Below the pieces are notes generated by a model, which saw nothing but the letters and a program-made list of their open reading frames with translations, was not told the origin of the DNA and did no database searches. The translations under genes were made by a program, and so were the position numbers. DNA of 64,000 nucleotides from Neoceratodus forsteri. Taxonomy: Eukaryota; Chordata; Ceratodontiformes; Ceratodontidae. Shown here one piece after another: positions 24,069 to 36,299 of the stretch; within the stretch, counting starts at the first letter, position 1, and every line of letters starts with the position of its first letter. The DNA is taken from the NCBI GenBank assembly GCA_016271365.2, contig CM057452.1, positions 830,024,001 to 830,088,000 on the forward strand. The letters are read 5' to 3'.

Positions 24069-24480
24069 ATTTGAGCACACAGTGGTGCATATTGTGACCC
24101 TACCTGTGGTCACCATTATGATGCTCCCAAGTAGTATACCAAAATCATCCTTGGCATATAAAGGTTCTACATCCCTGTTCGCAGTTTAAATGGCTCCAAT
24201 TATTATAGTAAAATGATTCTTGCTGTCTAGTGCTCCCCACACAGGAATACTAAGCTGGGAGCTCATTTCTAGATGCATCCTGGAGAAGGTAAACTTGTAC
24301 AAGTGGGTCTTAGGTAGCACAATAGTTCAAAATACATAACATACATGGAGCAGAGTGGTACACAACCACAAATTACATTGAGAATAATACATGCAAGATG
24401 TGAGAACTTGAGTGACAAGCAAACAATCGACAATGCATATACAGCACAGTCAGGAGCCACAAACCTATGCTGGTAATCAA
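24069..24480. other. Arm-internal unique sequence (right)
   Basis: Mirror of 18191-18604. No recognised family or coding sequence. Confidence 0.5.
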
Positions 24481-24489
24481 ATACAGAGC

Positions 24490-25560
24490 AGTTTTATTTA
24501 TTTATTTAGCTTTTGTTAACTGGGTAGGTACACTAGACAAGTTATATGCCTATTTTCAGGAACTTCCCGGGAGAGTACAACAGGTAATACAGATACATCA
24601 GAACATAACAGCAAGTTAAGCAAGTACATAGAGTAACAAAATGCATTGAGTCACAAAACAGTAAGGCATGGAGTGAACTGCTATGACAGAAATTGATAAA
24701 GTACATATAATCAACAATATATAGTCTAGAGCATACATAGTGCAGTCAGATGCCTAGGAGAGCAATTGGATCATGCGAAATGACCAAAAGATAATTGGCA
24801 GGTCCTCAGAACAGTTGGACTCCAAGTACAATTAGGCTAGGGAGGCTTGGGACATTTGCATGCTGAGGCCAGCTTCAGATTCCCCCACAGCGACTTCTGG
24901 AAGCACTGATGGGAGGAGGCGGAATGAACATGGTCAGGAAAGGAGTTCCAGAGCCTAGGAGCACATGCAACAAAGTCTCTGTCCCCCATAAGGGTTCGGG
25001 TGAGGGGTACTTTTAGCATCCCAGGACCCTGGGACCTGAGTGGGTAAGAGGAGGGGTCAGGAGGTGACAGAAGCTGTGCCAGCCCCAGAGGGGTGACGGT
25101 TCTGATCACTTTGCCTACAGGCATCCCAGCCCAAAGTTCAGGTGATTGGTCAGGAAAGCCAACCTAGTTTATCATAAAGCTCACAATGGTGCGGTGAGGC
25201 GGGAGGGCCAGTGCAAAGCAACAGATGTTATTGTCGTTGTGTGCCACTGAGTGAAAGAGCTTTAGGAGGTACAGGCAAATTGGTGGAGACCATAGCTAAG
25301 GGAGGGAAGTAGTACACCTCTGAGAGTGCCAGGCAGGCAGCAGGTGTCAAGTTATTTTGGCCTATAGGCCGACCAATTACAGTTCACAGTTCTACAGACA
25401 TTTAGGATGCTGACTCCTAGGTCCAACTGAGGTCAAGTGTCACCCAAGGTGTTTGATGGAGTTCACAGTTAAGGAGTGAGCTCCATCTGCACAACTGATA
25501 TGCAAAGGGCTGGAGGCTTTACTTCAACATTAGCTATAAACATTTGTCATAACGCCTAGA
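24490..25560 (-). mobile_element. L2-like LINE C-terminal part and 3' end (right arm)
   Basis: Mirror of 17140-18190. The minus strand keeps MLKVPLTRTLMGDRDF and FVACAPRLWNSFPDHV at 24837-25124, a longer open frame than in the left arm. The 3' end near 24490 has AGCTTTTGTTAACTGGGTAG. Confidence 0.7.
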
Positions 25561-25619
25561 GTGGAAACATAGGTGCCAAATTTTAGCTGTACCTAAACTG
25601 GAAACAAGTAATAGGAGAG

Positions 25620-27210
25620 CAAGAGGAAAACTAGAGCAAGTGCAGGAGGGAGGTGAGACCACTGAAGTGGTTTGAAAGAATCCATAGGAGGAGATTGGTG
25701 AATGGCTGGGGCGAGGGACTTCAGATTTTGAGGCAGCGGTGGCTGAACATGACTTTGCCGATGGTTGTGGAAACTGAAGGGACTACTAGGGTTTGAATAT
25801 TTCAGCTTCTGATGGTATGGCTATAACAGGGTAGTCGGAAGGAATAGGAGGTAGGAAACAAACCAGTTTGCCCACAAAGCTGGCACAGTGAACATGGTGT
25901 CTGTCCACAAGAAAAGAAGGAGATTTATATATAGAACAATGGTGAGTCCAAGAAGGATAGTAGAGCGTAATGGCAGAAATAGTTGAAGAGTGTTTCCAGT
26001 CTGGCAAAGGGTAGTGAAGGGGCTACGCTGTAGACCACATCACCATAGTTAGAGATTTGGAGGATCATTCTCTGGATAATAGCATGGTATGCTGGAGGTG
26101 GGATACAGTCACAGTTCCTGTAAAGTGCACCAAATTGTGGTGAAGCTTTTTGACTATAGCATCCACTTGTTCAGAAACATTTAGGTGCTGGTCTAGCCAG
26201 ATACTAAGATAACTAAAGGTAGTGACATCTTCCACAGGGGAGCCATCCAGGGTATGGAAAGTAGGAAGGGGAGGGAGCCTAGAGAGTCTGGTGCCTTGTG
26301 CCAAAGGACATGGAGATAGCCTTCTTGGCATTGAGGGAAAAGCTGATTTGTGTGTGGTCAGGGCTGAACTTGATCAAAGTCCAGTTGGAGTCTGTGGGTC
26401 TGCTGTGAAGAGCACCGTGTCATTTGACTGCTTGGGACCTACCCCTGTGGTAGGAGTGGAACAACTGATGGCTAAGTAAGAGAGGCCTGCCGCCTGGAAT
26501 TTGGCTAATAATTGGGTGGTAGATAGGGTTGAATGCTTTGGCTGGATCGATGAAGATAGCAGAAGTGAATAGGCTGTGATCCATACCATTATGGATGGAT
26601 TTGGTGAGCCTGAGCAGGTGGTGGAGTGATTTTGTGAAGTCAGACTTGTATTGGGTGAAAAAGGAAGAAGTCAAAAAGGGAGAGAGTTGTAACGAGATAA
26701 TTTGTTCCTGTATTTTGGAGGGAGGAGAGAAATGAGTCAGTAGCTGTTCGTACCTGATGGGTCACCATCTTTTGAAGGAGGAGGAGTAGCAGTGGCAGCC
26801 TTCCAGTCAGCAGGGATGGAGGAACACCAGAAAGAGAGGTTAGGGAGGTCATCCAATGGGGAGGAGATTGCAGACGCAGTCAGATGGAGGAGCTTGCTAT
26901 CCCAGCCATCTGGGCTCCTACCCTTGGAAGGATTAAGGGCGGGAAGTGTGTCAGGGATAAAGGATGGAGTTACTGGAGAGCAAAAAAACAATAGTGGGAA
27001 TGAAGGAGATGACAATCATGCAGGCTGGCAGGGAGGTGTGGAAGGGGAGAGGGAGGAGAGGAGAAGAGAGGAGAGATGAGGTACAGGTGATGAAAAGGAA
27101 TTACATCTGTATGGTGATGAAGGAAAGGTTAGAGACAGGGGTGTCACTGACTCTGAGGACAGGCAAAGAAGTGGGAGGGGAGAAGAGATTGTGGCAGCCT
27201 TTCAAAATTT
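25620..27210 (-). mobile_element. LINE RT fragment, CR1/L2/Rex1-like (right arm)
   Basis: Mirror of 15300-17100. Minus-strand frames contain PALNPSKGRSPDGWDSKLL, LDDLPNLSFWCSSIPADWK, FIDPAKAFNP and YLSIWLDQHLNVSEQVDAI. The A-K-A-F segment corresponds to the first catalytic motif, with its aspartate displaced. Dead copy. Confidence 0.75.
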
Positions 27211-27458
27211 AGACAGGTAACCAATGTTGGTACTGAAGTTAGATGTAAAATTCTCACCTTCCTGAAAGCTTATTGCCATGGTACAGGTGCTGCAGAGATG
27301 ATGATACCTCTGGAAGCCATGGGGGATGGGTTACGTTTATGTTTTGACCAGGCCAAATCATGCACTTGCAAGTAAGCTATGAGGTCAGCCATGATCTAGG
27401 GGAGGTGGTGTATCTTTTCTCATGTCCTGCTCTGGGGGGGGCATGGAGTCCCATAAAG

Positions 27459-27665
27459 GGGAGGCAGTATAGCGCAGTGGTTTAAGGCTCTGAGCTGCAA
27501 ATCTGGTGACATCCAGCAGACCAGACCAGACCTGGGTTTGAATCCCACAGCTTCCACTTGCATACTGTGTGACTCTGAGCAAGTCACTTAACTTCCCTGT
27601 GCTCCCAGGTCGCTCCTGTAAAAAAGCTTTCAGCTTAGTGTGCTACTCCTGGTTAAACAACTAAA
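27459..27665 (+). mobile_element. CORE/MIR-like SINE (right arm)
   Basis: The plus strand has GAGGCAGTATAGCGCAGTGG (A box), GGTTTGAATCCCACAG (B box), and then GTGTGACTCTGAGCAAGTCA, the CORE/MIR signature. The tail AACCAGGAGT-type sequence is followed by (TA)n at 27666-27688. Confidence 0.82.
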
Positions 27666-27689
27666 AAATATATATATATATATATTTAG

Positions 27690-28880
27690 AGCAATTTTGT
27701 TTTGAAATATGTTAGCATGGAATCAGTGGAGCAGACCAATGAGATAGGGGACCAATCAGAGTGACTTAGGTCACGGCACAAGGGGGTGAGGTCCAGAGAT
27801 TTGAAGGAAAATATAAGCAGTGTTTTGATGGGGGTGAGGGGCTTTAGTTGAATGAGAGGCATCAGAGGGTTGTGATTATGGTGTCAGATCAGAAAAGAGG
27901 GAAGTCAAGAGTGGAATGCCACAGGGATCCATCCTGACTCTTGTTCTCTTCATTATGCTCATTAACAATGTTTGAGAATGAATCTGGGGCTGTGTCTCTT
28001 TGAAAATGACACCAAGCTCATGGGAGGGTAGATAGTGATGGGGAAGTAGGAAACTGCAGACTGACATGTAAAGATTAGGGAGGTGGCCTAAGGTTTGGCA
28101 GTTGAAATTCAATGCCAAAAAGTGCAAGGTGATTCACTTAGGGGACAAGAACCCCAGGACAGAGTACTAGATAGGAGGGGTAGAGCTGAGCACTACAGCT
28201 GAGAAAAGGGACCTAGTATTCATCATTAGTGACTCCTTAAACAATCAAGCTAGTACAGTGAGGCATCTAGTCAGGCAAGTAGGATACTAGGATGTGCCAG
28301 AAGGGTTCTGATAGTAGAAAAAGGGTTTACTGCCCTCTTTATTGATCATTGAGTGAGGCTGCACTGGCTATACTGTTCAGAGTTCTGAACTACGAAGACC
28401 TCACCTCAGGAAGATAAGGACAAAGGGTGATCAGGATGATTCAGAGCTGACAGGACAGCTCGTATGAGGATCTCTCAAGGCACTGAACATGTCTTCACTG
28501 GAGACCAGACAAAGAGAGGAATGATATGATAGAGACCTTCACATTCCTGTAAGGAATAAACAAAGTGAATGGAGAACTACTTAGCATGAGTAACAGTTCA
28601 AGGTTAAGGGGCACAAGCAGAGACTGATGGGAGGAGGTTAAAGAGGGATATTGGAAAGTTTTATTTTCTCAGAAATGGTGGTGGAAATGTGGAATAGTTT
28701 GCCAACTGAGATGGCGAGCACAAAACCATAAATGGTTTCAAGCATGGCTCTGACAAAGTGAAGAGGTATAATGGTTACTCATGCTGATAGTAGTAGGGAG
28801 AAACAAGGAGTGGATAGTGAAGGCTATTACCCTGCATGGACAGTAGGTTCTGAGGATTAATATGGGAAATGGGGCAGACA
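27690..28880 (+). mobile_element. CR1-like LINE, RT C-terminal part (right arm)
   Basis: Mirror of 13640-14830. Plus-strand reading gives CLFENDTKL, FNAKKCKVIHLGD and C-terminal CR1 segments, with stops and frameshifts. Nothing in it could be functional. Confidence 0.7.
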
Positions 28881-29639
28881 GGATGTACCATTTTTATATT
28901 GATTGCGCACAGTGCAAATAACATATTGCAGGCTGCTGGTGACAGTAGTTTGGAATATTTGCACCAACTACTGACAATTTCGCTGCTGCAATCAGGGGCC
29001 ACCTCATCATTGCAGCATCAGCCATCTGCTGCAGTGAGGGAGCGACCCATCATTGCAGAGTGGGATGTAAAAACCCTGATATTGTTTGTGAACAGGGCGG
29101 CAGGTTGCATACTGTTCCTAGCTGTCTAACCCCACCGTGTTTATGTGCCAGCGGGTCCCCAAACCCCGTCGGCCTCGGTCCCCATTTTCTGGTGCAGGCA
29201 GAGGCCCACTCCCGTCGGCATTCTCTTTACCCCTGCAGCTTTTATTCCTGCCGATAGGTGCCCAATCCCTGTTGGCTACTGCTGCCCCTAAAAAAGCCAT
29301 TGGTGGCACGGGTGCCCATCCCAGCGTGCCACATGCCCTGTAAAGGAAAAGCGGTCCCGTGAGGTTTTTTTTTTACCTGCAAAAAAGGAAACGGTTTCTC
29401 GTAGTGTCCCTGGCCCCCACCTGCAACCCGCACCAACCCACTGTGCACCCTGCCTCCCCACACTCCCCTGTCACCCCATACTTACCTCCGGAGCTTGGCG
29501 CGAAGATCTTCGGTGGACCAGGAACACGTCTGCACTCTTCAAAGCCGACCGTGAACTGAGGAAACACCGGTAAGCTGTATAACGTAATAAATAGTGTTTT
29601 TTCAACTTTAGTACATGTCTCAGGCATTTTGGGGACTTT

Positions 29640-30860
29640 TTTCACCAAATTTTCAACATAGGGTTTTGGGACCTCCTCACCCAGTTCTGAACTGTGATTG
29701 CATTAATCGGCCCTGAAAGGTGATTTTACGGTCACTGCAGCGGAATCTGCCTGGGGCACGATTAACTAGCAATGTTACAGTGCCAGTGTTCATAGTGGAT
29801 CTCAAAAAGCCTGTTCTGAAATTATTGAAACATCAAAAACTGTTTACAGTGTCGTGCGCGGTTGCACTGCTGCTAGTAACGTAGCGCGTTGTAATATTTC
29901 ATGCCAGATTTTCAACATTGGCATTTTCTCACCTCCTTGTGAACAGTACAGCTGTCATTGTTCACTCCTGGGCGAAATGTGTTTCGCACTTCTGAAACAG
30001 AATAAGCGCAGTCGCTGTGAAATCAGTGTTCAGGACAGATTAAAGAAAATGACAGTGACACTGTTCATGAGTAGAGGTCCTGAAATGGCTGTGTTGAAAA
30101 TCTCTAATGATACTCAATAAAATGACTGTGTGTTCTGGCGTGTTTGCGCAGTTTGCAGGCACGCTAAGTAACCGTGAATTTATATTTTCACTCCAGATTT
30201 TCAACATTGCCATTTCCCACACTACTTACGAACAGTGCATCGTCATTTTTCCCATCCTGGCGAAAATGTGTTTTCACACTTCCGCCAGAATAGAGCATCG
30301 CGTGGGAAATCACTGTCTGAGACAGATTAAGAAAATGACAGTGATACTGTTCATGAGCAGAAGATCCTAAAATGCCTATGTTGAAAATTTGGTGATGATA
30401 ATCCAGCAAATGATCAGTGTTACAAGTGTGCTAGTACACTTTCCACACAATCTCCTTGTAACCTCGCAGATTTGTAATATTGTCATGCCAGATTTTCAAC
30501 AGTGGCATTTTTTCACACCTCCTTATAAGCAGTACAGCTGTCATTTTTCACATCCTGACTGAAATGTGGTTTTACAGTTGACGCACACAATAAAGTGGTC
30601 ACTGTTGTAAATCAGTGTTAGGGAATGACAGTGGCACTGTTCATGAGCAGAGGTCCTAAAAGCCCTATGTTGAAAATTTGGTGACAAAACTCCATAACAT
30701 GACCATGTTACAAGCGTGTGTTGAACTGTTTCCACGCACCCTTGTAACTTCACACATTTGTAATATTTTCACACCACATTTTCAACAGTGGCACTTTTTT
30801 CACACCTCCTTATGAAGAGTACAGCTGCCATTTTTCACATCCGGTCTAAATACGTTTTTG
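29640..30860 (+). repeat. 297-bp dyad satellite array (right arm)
   Basis: Mirror of 11560-12800. The phrase TTTTTCACACCTCCTTAT and the inverted half-unit ACTGTTCATGAGCAGAGGTC alternate through the tract, with individual unit deletions relative to the left arm. Confidence 0.82.
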
Positions 30861-30929
30861 CACTCCTGCCGGAGAATAGCACGGTCACTGTGGGAAATCA
30901 GTGTTTGGGACAGATTAAGATCGAACAAG

Positions 30930-32790
30930 TGGGGGGGGAGTGACCGAGCTAAACTCAGCTCTGTTGGGACTGCTGCAGATTTGTTTGTGGGCAGAAAAAG
31001 GCCCCAGTGCAAGAGCCCAGTACAAAGCCAGCCAGCACTGGGAGAAACAGAGCGAGGAAGGCGAGTGAGGAGGGTGAGTGAGTGAACTCACGGAGCACTG
31101 TCAGGACTGCTGTGGGTTTCTTGTGCGCGAAAAAGGTGTCAAAGTAGGCGGGCCAAGTAGAAAATGCCAGCCTGCAGTGGTGGGAGAAACAGTAAGGTGA
31201 GTGAGATGGGGACTGAGTGACTCAACAGATCTCTAGCAGGACCTGCAGTTTCTTTGTGGGCAGAAAAAAGAGGCGTAATGCAGGCAGGAGCACCGTACAA
31301 AGGAGCGCTTGCGAGTGCCAGGACAAACAGAATGGCAGTGTGACAGAGGAGACTGAGCGACCTCAATGTCAGCTCTGTCAGGACAGCTGAGGATTTCTTT
31401 GTGGACAGACAAAGGTGCCAACGCAGCCAGGAGCCCGGTACACAAGCGCAGCCTGCAGCACCAAGAGAAACAGAATGAGTGACTGACAGAGCGGAAGTGA
31501 GCGAGCTCAACAGAGCTGTATTGTGACTGCTGCAGATTTCTTTGTGGGCAGAAAATGCAGCAACGGAGGCAGGAGCCCAGTACAAAAGGCCAGTCTGCAG
31601 CACCGGGAGGAATGGAATGAGTGAGTGAGAGGGGGGAGTGAGCGAGCTCAATGGAGCTGTGTCGGGATTGCTTCAGATTTCTTTCTGGCCAGAACAAGCC
31701 GCCAATGCTGGCAGGAGCCCAATACAAAAGGGCAGCCTGCAGTGGAAGGAGACACAGAATGAGTGAGTGAGGTAGGGGGAGTGAGTGAGCACAATGGAGC
31801 TCTTTTGGGACTGCTGCAGATTTGTTTGTGGGCAGAAAAAGACAGCAATGCATGCTGTGGCCCAGTACAAAAGGGCAGCCTGCAGTGGCGGGAAAACCAG
31901 AATGAGCGAGTGAGAGAGGGGGAGTGAGCGAGCTCAATGGAGCTCTATGATGACTGCTGCACATTGCTTTGTGGGCATGAAAAGCCGGCAACACAGGCAG
32001 CAGCCCAGTACAAAAGGGCAGCCTGCAGTGCTGGCAGAAACGGAATGAGCGAGTGAGAGAGGGGGAATGAGAGCAAGCTGAATGGAGCTTGTCGGGACTG
32101 CTGCAGATTTCTTTGTGGGCAGAAAAAAGCAACAATGTAGGCAGGAGCCCAGTACAAAAGGCCAGCCTGCAGTGCAGGCAGAAATGGAATGGGTGACTTA
32201 GAGAGGGGGAGGCAAGCTCAACGGACCTGCGTCAGGACTGCTGCACATCTATTTGTGGGCAGAATAAGCCAATGCAGGCAGGAACCCTGTACAAAAGGAC
32301 AGCCTGCAGCATGGCAGAAACAGAATGAGTCAGTGAGAGAGAGGGTGGAGTGAGGCTCAACAGAGGCTCTATCGTGACTGCTGTGGATTCCTTTGTGGGC
32401 AGAAAAAGGTGGCAATGCAGGCAGGAGCCCAATACAAGAGGCCAGCCTGCAGCGCCGGCAGACACGGAACGAGTGAGTGACAGAGGGGGAGTGAGCAACT
32501 TCAACAGACCTGTGTTGGGACTACAGCAGATTTCTTTGTTGACAGAAAAAGCCACCAACAGAGGCAGGAGCCCAGTACAAAAGGCCAGCCTGCAGCAGAA
32601 GAGAAACAGAATGAGGGAGTCAGAGGGGTGACCCACCTCAGCAGAGCTCTGTCAGGCCATCTGCGGTTTCTTTGTGGACAGAAAAGGTGCCAACGCAGGA
32701 AGGAGCTCAGTACAAAACAGCAGCCTGCAGCACTGGAAGAAACAGAATGAGTGAGTGACAGAGGGCCAGTGAGCAAGCTCAGCGGACCAA
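30930..32790 (+). repeat. 144-bp tandem array, about 13 units
   Basis: CCCAGTACAAAAGGCCAGCC-type phrases recur every 140-147 bp. The array is longer than its mirror partner (about 10 units), so unit number changed after arm duplication. A minus-strand frame of 300 codons (31233-32135) is just six copies of the 48-residue repeat. Confidence 0.88.
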
Positions 32791-32822
32791 CATAATCAAC
32801 ATTCAGCATTGACAAATGCTTG

Positions 32823-33189
32823 TTTTTTATTATTGTGTCCAGGAGACTGTGTGCGTGTATGTGTGGGGGGTTGCTGGGACTGTGTGTGTGCAGTTAAAAC
32901 ACGATTCCCAGAATCATTAACTAACTAAACACGATGTGTTAACACTTCAAGAAAGCATTTAGTATACCTGTACACCTTATATGCATTAGAGCAACCCCCA
33001 GTTGTATGAGCACCTGGTTACAATTAGTAATCCTGTGCAAAAAAAAAAATTGTGCCACATTAACAGGTTAGCACTGCACAGAAGAATGCTTTTAAAATAG
33101 TATCAGCCATGCTTATCACAATGCAGTGCTAGTTCTGTTACAGTGGTATGTGGCCCCATTTTTCAGATTAGTGTTGTGCACCCTAAGAT
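32823..33189. other. Arm unique sequence with GT-rich tract (right)
   Basis: Mirror of 9621-9995, non-coding. Confidence 0.4.
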
Positions 33190-33545
33190 GCACCTGAGAT
33201 AGGCACAGCCACAGAAGGTGGTGGTAAATGGCACCTCCCAGTGAGGAGAGAGTGACCAGTAGGGTGCCGGAGGGCTCAGTTATGGGACACATCCTCTTCA
33301 GTGTCTTTATAAGTGGCATAACAGAAAAACTGGAAGGGGAGATATGCCTTTTTGTAGATGACACCACAATCGGTAATAGCGTTGATAGGTGCAGATGGAG
33401 AGAATGAGTGGGGACATTAGAAAACTTAAAGAGTGCTATGGGACATGGCAGTTCGGATTCAAAGCCAAAAAGTGCAACACCAAGCATCTAGGTACTAGAA
33501 GCCTAGAGGCTGAGTATAAAATGTAGAGGGAGGTACTTATGGTCA
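33190..33545 (+). mobile_element. CR1 RT fragment (right arm)
   Basis: Mirror of 9240-9620. The plus strand reads VPEGSVMGHILFSVFISGI and CLFVDDTT, so the catalytic pair of aspartates is kept here although it is lost in the left arm. The rest of the ORF is absent. Confidence 0.75.
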
Positions 33546-33954
33546 CTAAGGAAACCTTTTATACAGCACTGTGCTCTGTATTCAGGAGAGGATTACTCAT
33601 TTACATGGCCGTAGTAGTATATATGCACATGATCATTGATCAGGGTGGCATCAAGTGATGCTGAACACGACACCAATCCAACCATGCTGTTCCCACAGTG
33701 TAATGTTTAGCTCTGCACGCTAACCTTCTGAAAATGGGGCTCCAATTGACTAAAAATCCTGGCCGATGCCTCCTAAGATGCAAAAGGTAAACATAAAAGG
33801 TTTATTTTATCTATCTCTTTATGTATTGTTTTATTGTATTTTGCTTGCAAAACCTTTATCCGATTTCAAAACATTGTTATGTGACTTAAAATGTTTATAA
33901 CAGACTAGTTAAAATACAGTTTGTTTTCTTTCTTTACCTATATGCTGTCTTTAT

Positions 33955-34545
33955 TTACTTATAAAACACAGTCTGGTGGGCTGGCCTAGCAGCTTGGTGG
34001 TGATTGCACTGCCTCCCATGCCAGTGGCCCAGCTTTGGGGTGGACCTGAGTTGCACAGGGTTAGCTGGGGGGAGATATGATTGAGCATCTCGAGAATGCC
34101 TCCTCTCAGTGAGGGGAAGTCTGACCACTCCGCTCTTCAACATCCACCTAGCTGAGAAGGGCTGGCAGGGCAGTGGAGTTGCATAAGGGGGAGGGCTCAG
34201 GCAGGCACAAAGGAAGCATGTGTCTTTATATGCAGTTGCATCATTCCATGCTTGGCTGCCCAGGGGATGAAACCAAAGGTAGAAACCCCCTAATGGCAAA
34301 ATGATCCAACAACCTGCTGCAGATTTTGCACTGCTAAACGGACTCTGCTCATATATGTGTCTCCTTGTCAATGACCCTCCCCCTTCTGGCCCCAACACGG
34401 GGGATGTGAGTGGGGGGGGGATCTCAGAGCAAATATGTCCTGTGGATGGTAAGTGATTGGGCTGGAGATGTCAGTGGGCAAAGGGTAGCAGGGTGACTAA
34501 GGAGATAAAAACTCTATGGAAAAAAAGAATAAAACAGAGTTTGAG
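33955..34545 (+). mobile_element. tRNA-headed SINE (right-arm copy)
   Basis: Mirror of 8250-8865. The plus strand begins GGCTGGCCTAGCAGCTTGG and shows CCCATGCCAGTGGCCCAG, GATTGAGCATCTCGAG and an A-rich end. A G-run sits near 34410. Confidence 0.5.
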
Positions 34546-35224
34546 AAGCTCAAACTCAAAACAGACTGTGCATGCCTCCAGTGAGGATTCACAGAAAGTT
34601 ATTTAGTAAAACAATGCAAATTATATGCATATGCAGCTAAACTCCTGATGAAAATTGAATACTAGAGATTGCAGCAAAATATATATTTTAAAATAAAACT
34701 TAAAACATAGTCCATAGAGTACAAACTAGCAATGATTTTGGCTTACACTTCCACAGCTCCTGAAGTGCTTCCCAAGCATTCAACTCAGATAAGTTGCTGG
34801 ACTTACACAGTAATTAATTACATAAAACAAATCAACACTTTAACTTGGAAAAATGCATGCAGCTCCCTATGTATACAGGTATGTTAGGAATATCCTGTAT
34901 TAGCTTCCTATACAAATGTGTTGTCTGATAGTAAATGAAGGCAGCACTTATTTAAAAGAATAAACTACAGCATTTAAATTAGTTTTAAAAGTTTCTTGTC
35001 ACATCACAATAGTCTGATATTTGACTAAAGGTGTGCAAGCAAAACAAAAGGAAAAACCCCATAAAGAAGTAGAATAAGAGATTTTACCTCATGATTTTAC
35101 CTTTTGTTTACCTCAGCTCTGCAGTTTCAGACATCCCCTCATCAAGCTAGCAGCTAACAGAATGCAGCAGGCAATGTGTTCAACTCTAGGACATTCATGG
35201 GGGAGGGGCAGAGGGATGGGTAGT
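34546..35224. other. Arm-specific unique sequence (right)
   Basis: Mirror of 7571-8249. No recognised family. Confidence 0.5.
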
Positions 35225-35485
35225 TTCAGAACATAGTCCATTTCAGTATATAGTTTATTTGTTTCAGTATATAGAGTATGTGAATTTTTCAATCTATAGT
35301 GTATGTGTTTCAATACATAGTGTATGTGTTTCACCGTGTAGTGTATTTATTTCAGTATATAGTGTATGCAGATTTTTCAGTGCATAGTGTATTTATTTCA
35401 ACAGATAGTGTATGTATTTCAATATAAAGTGAAGATGTTTCAATATATAGTGTATTTGTTTCAGTATATAGTGTATGTGCTTTTT
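35225..35485 (-). repeat. 21-bp subterminal repeats, inner part (right)
   Basis: TATAGTGTATTTGTTTCAG-type units continue at 38738 on the other side of an inserted element, showing that the array was split. Confidence 0.85.
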
Positions 35486-35734
35486 ATGTTTGCTTGCACG
35501 CATGTGCAAGAAACATAGTGCCTTCATCGGAGATTTCGGAGGTGTGTCACCTCCTCCTCCAATTCAGGCAGTGTCCTGGCAGGCGCGGTTCTGTAATATG
35601 CATTTTGGAGCTGTCTATGACACGCCCAAAATGCAGTGGCATACAGTTGAAAGGGGAGCTACGCTGAGTGAGCAGCGATCAAGAAGCTGCTCACGCAGTT
35701 CCCCTCAGCCGCAGACGCAGCGCTTCTGCACGCA

Positions 35735-36030
35735 GCGTGACAGCCGACGGGTGCCCAATCCCCGCCGGCCGCGCTGCATCGCCTCCCCGCCCCTTCCCAG
35801 TATTTTGGTGCCACGCTGGGAGCCCACCCAGCATGGCAATGAATGATGTTGCAGACAGGGTGCCTAATCCTCCATCGGCTAAACGCCTCCATGTCCTTGT
35901 GCATGCTGGAGCCCACCCAGCGTGGCAAATGTGCCAATAGTTTTTTTTGCCGACGGGTGCCCAATCCCCGTCGGCTGAACGCCCCCAAAGTCATTGTGCC
36001 ACACTGGGAGCCCACCCCAGCGTGGCAAGC
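35735..36030. repeat. GC-rich hairpin modules (copy B)
   Basis: Two hairpin types alternate: GCCGACGGG with CCCGTCGGC (best at 35949-35975), and TGCCACACTGGG with CCCAGCGTGGCA (35997-36027). Three rounds are visible, spaced roughly 90-100 bp, with compensating and non-compensating changes in the older copies. Confidence 0.8.
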
Positions 36031-36299
36031 GGTCTCAACGTTTTTTTTTTTTCCTGTAAACGAAAACTGTCCTACGAGCGCCTCCCAAGCCCTCCCACAT
36101 CCCGCACCCACCCACTGCACACCCAGCCTCCCCACACCCCCGCACCCCATACTTACCTCCGGACTCCGCGCGCGATCTTCAGTGGACCGGGAACACGTCT
36201 GCACACTTCAAAGCCGACCGAGAACTGAGCGAAATGCCGGTAAGCTGTATAATGGGCTAGATAGGAGGGTTCAACTTTGTGCATATCTCAGGCATTTTT

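Larger units (their letters stand above)
28896..32822 (+). mobile_element. Hairpin-ended satellite element, copy A' (right arm)
   Basis: It is the mirror of 9996-13629 and therefore not an independent insertion. The 5' end reads ATATTGATTGCGCACAGTGC, the 3' end reads GCATTGACAAATGCTTG, and T-runs lie on both sides. It contains the same order of modules as the left copy, with more 144-bp units. Confidence 0.65.

Noticed and set aside
31233..32135. 300-codon minus-strand open frame
   Set aside because: It consists of repeats of a 48-codon unit from the 144-bp array; a period divisible by three keeps frames open on more than one strand.
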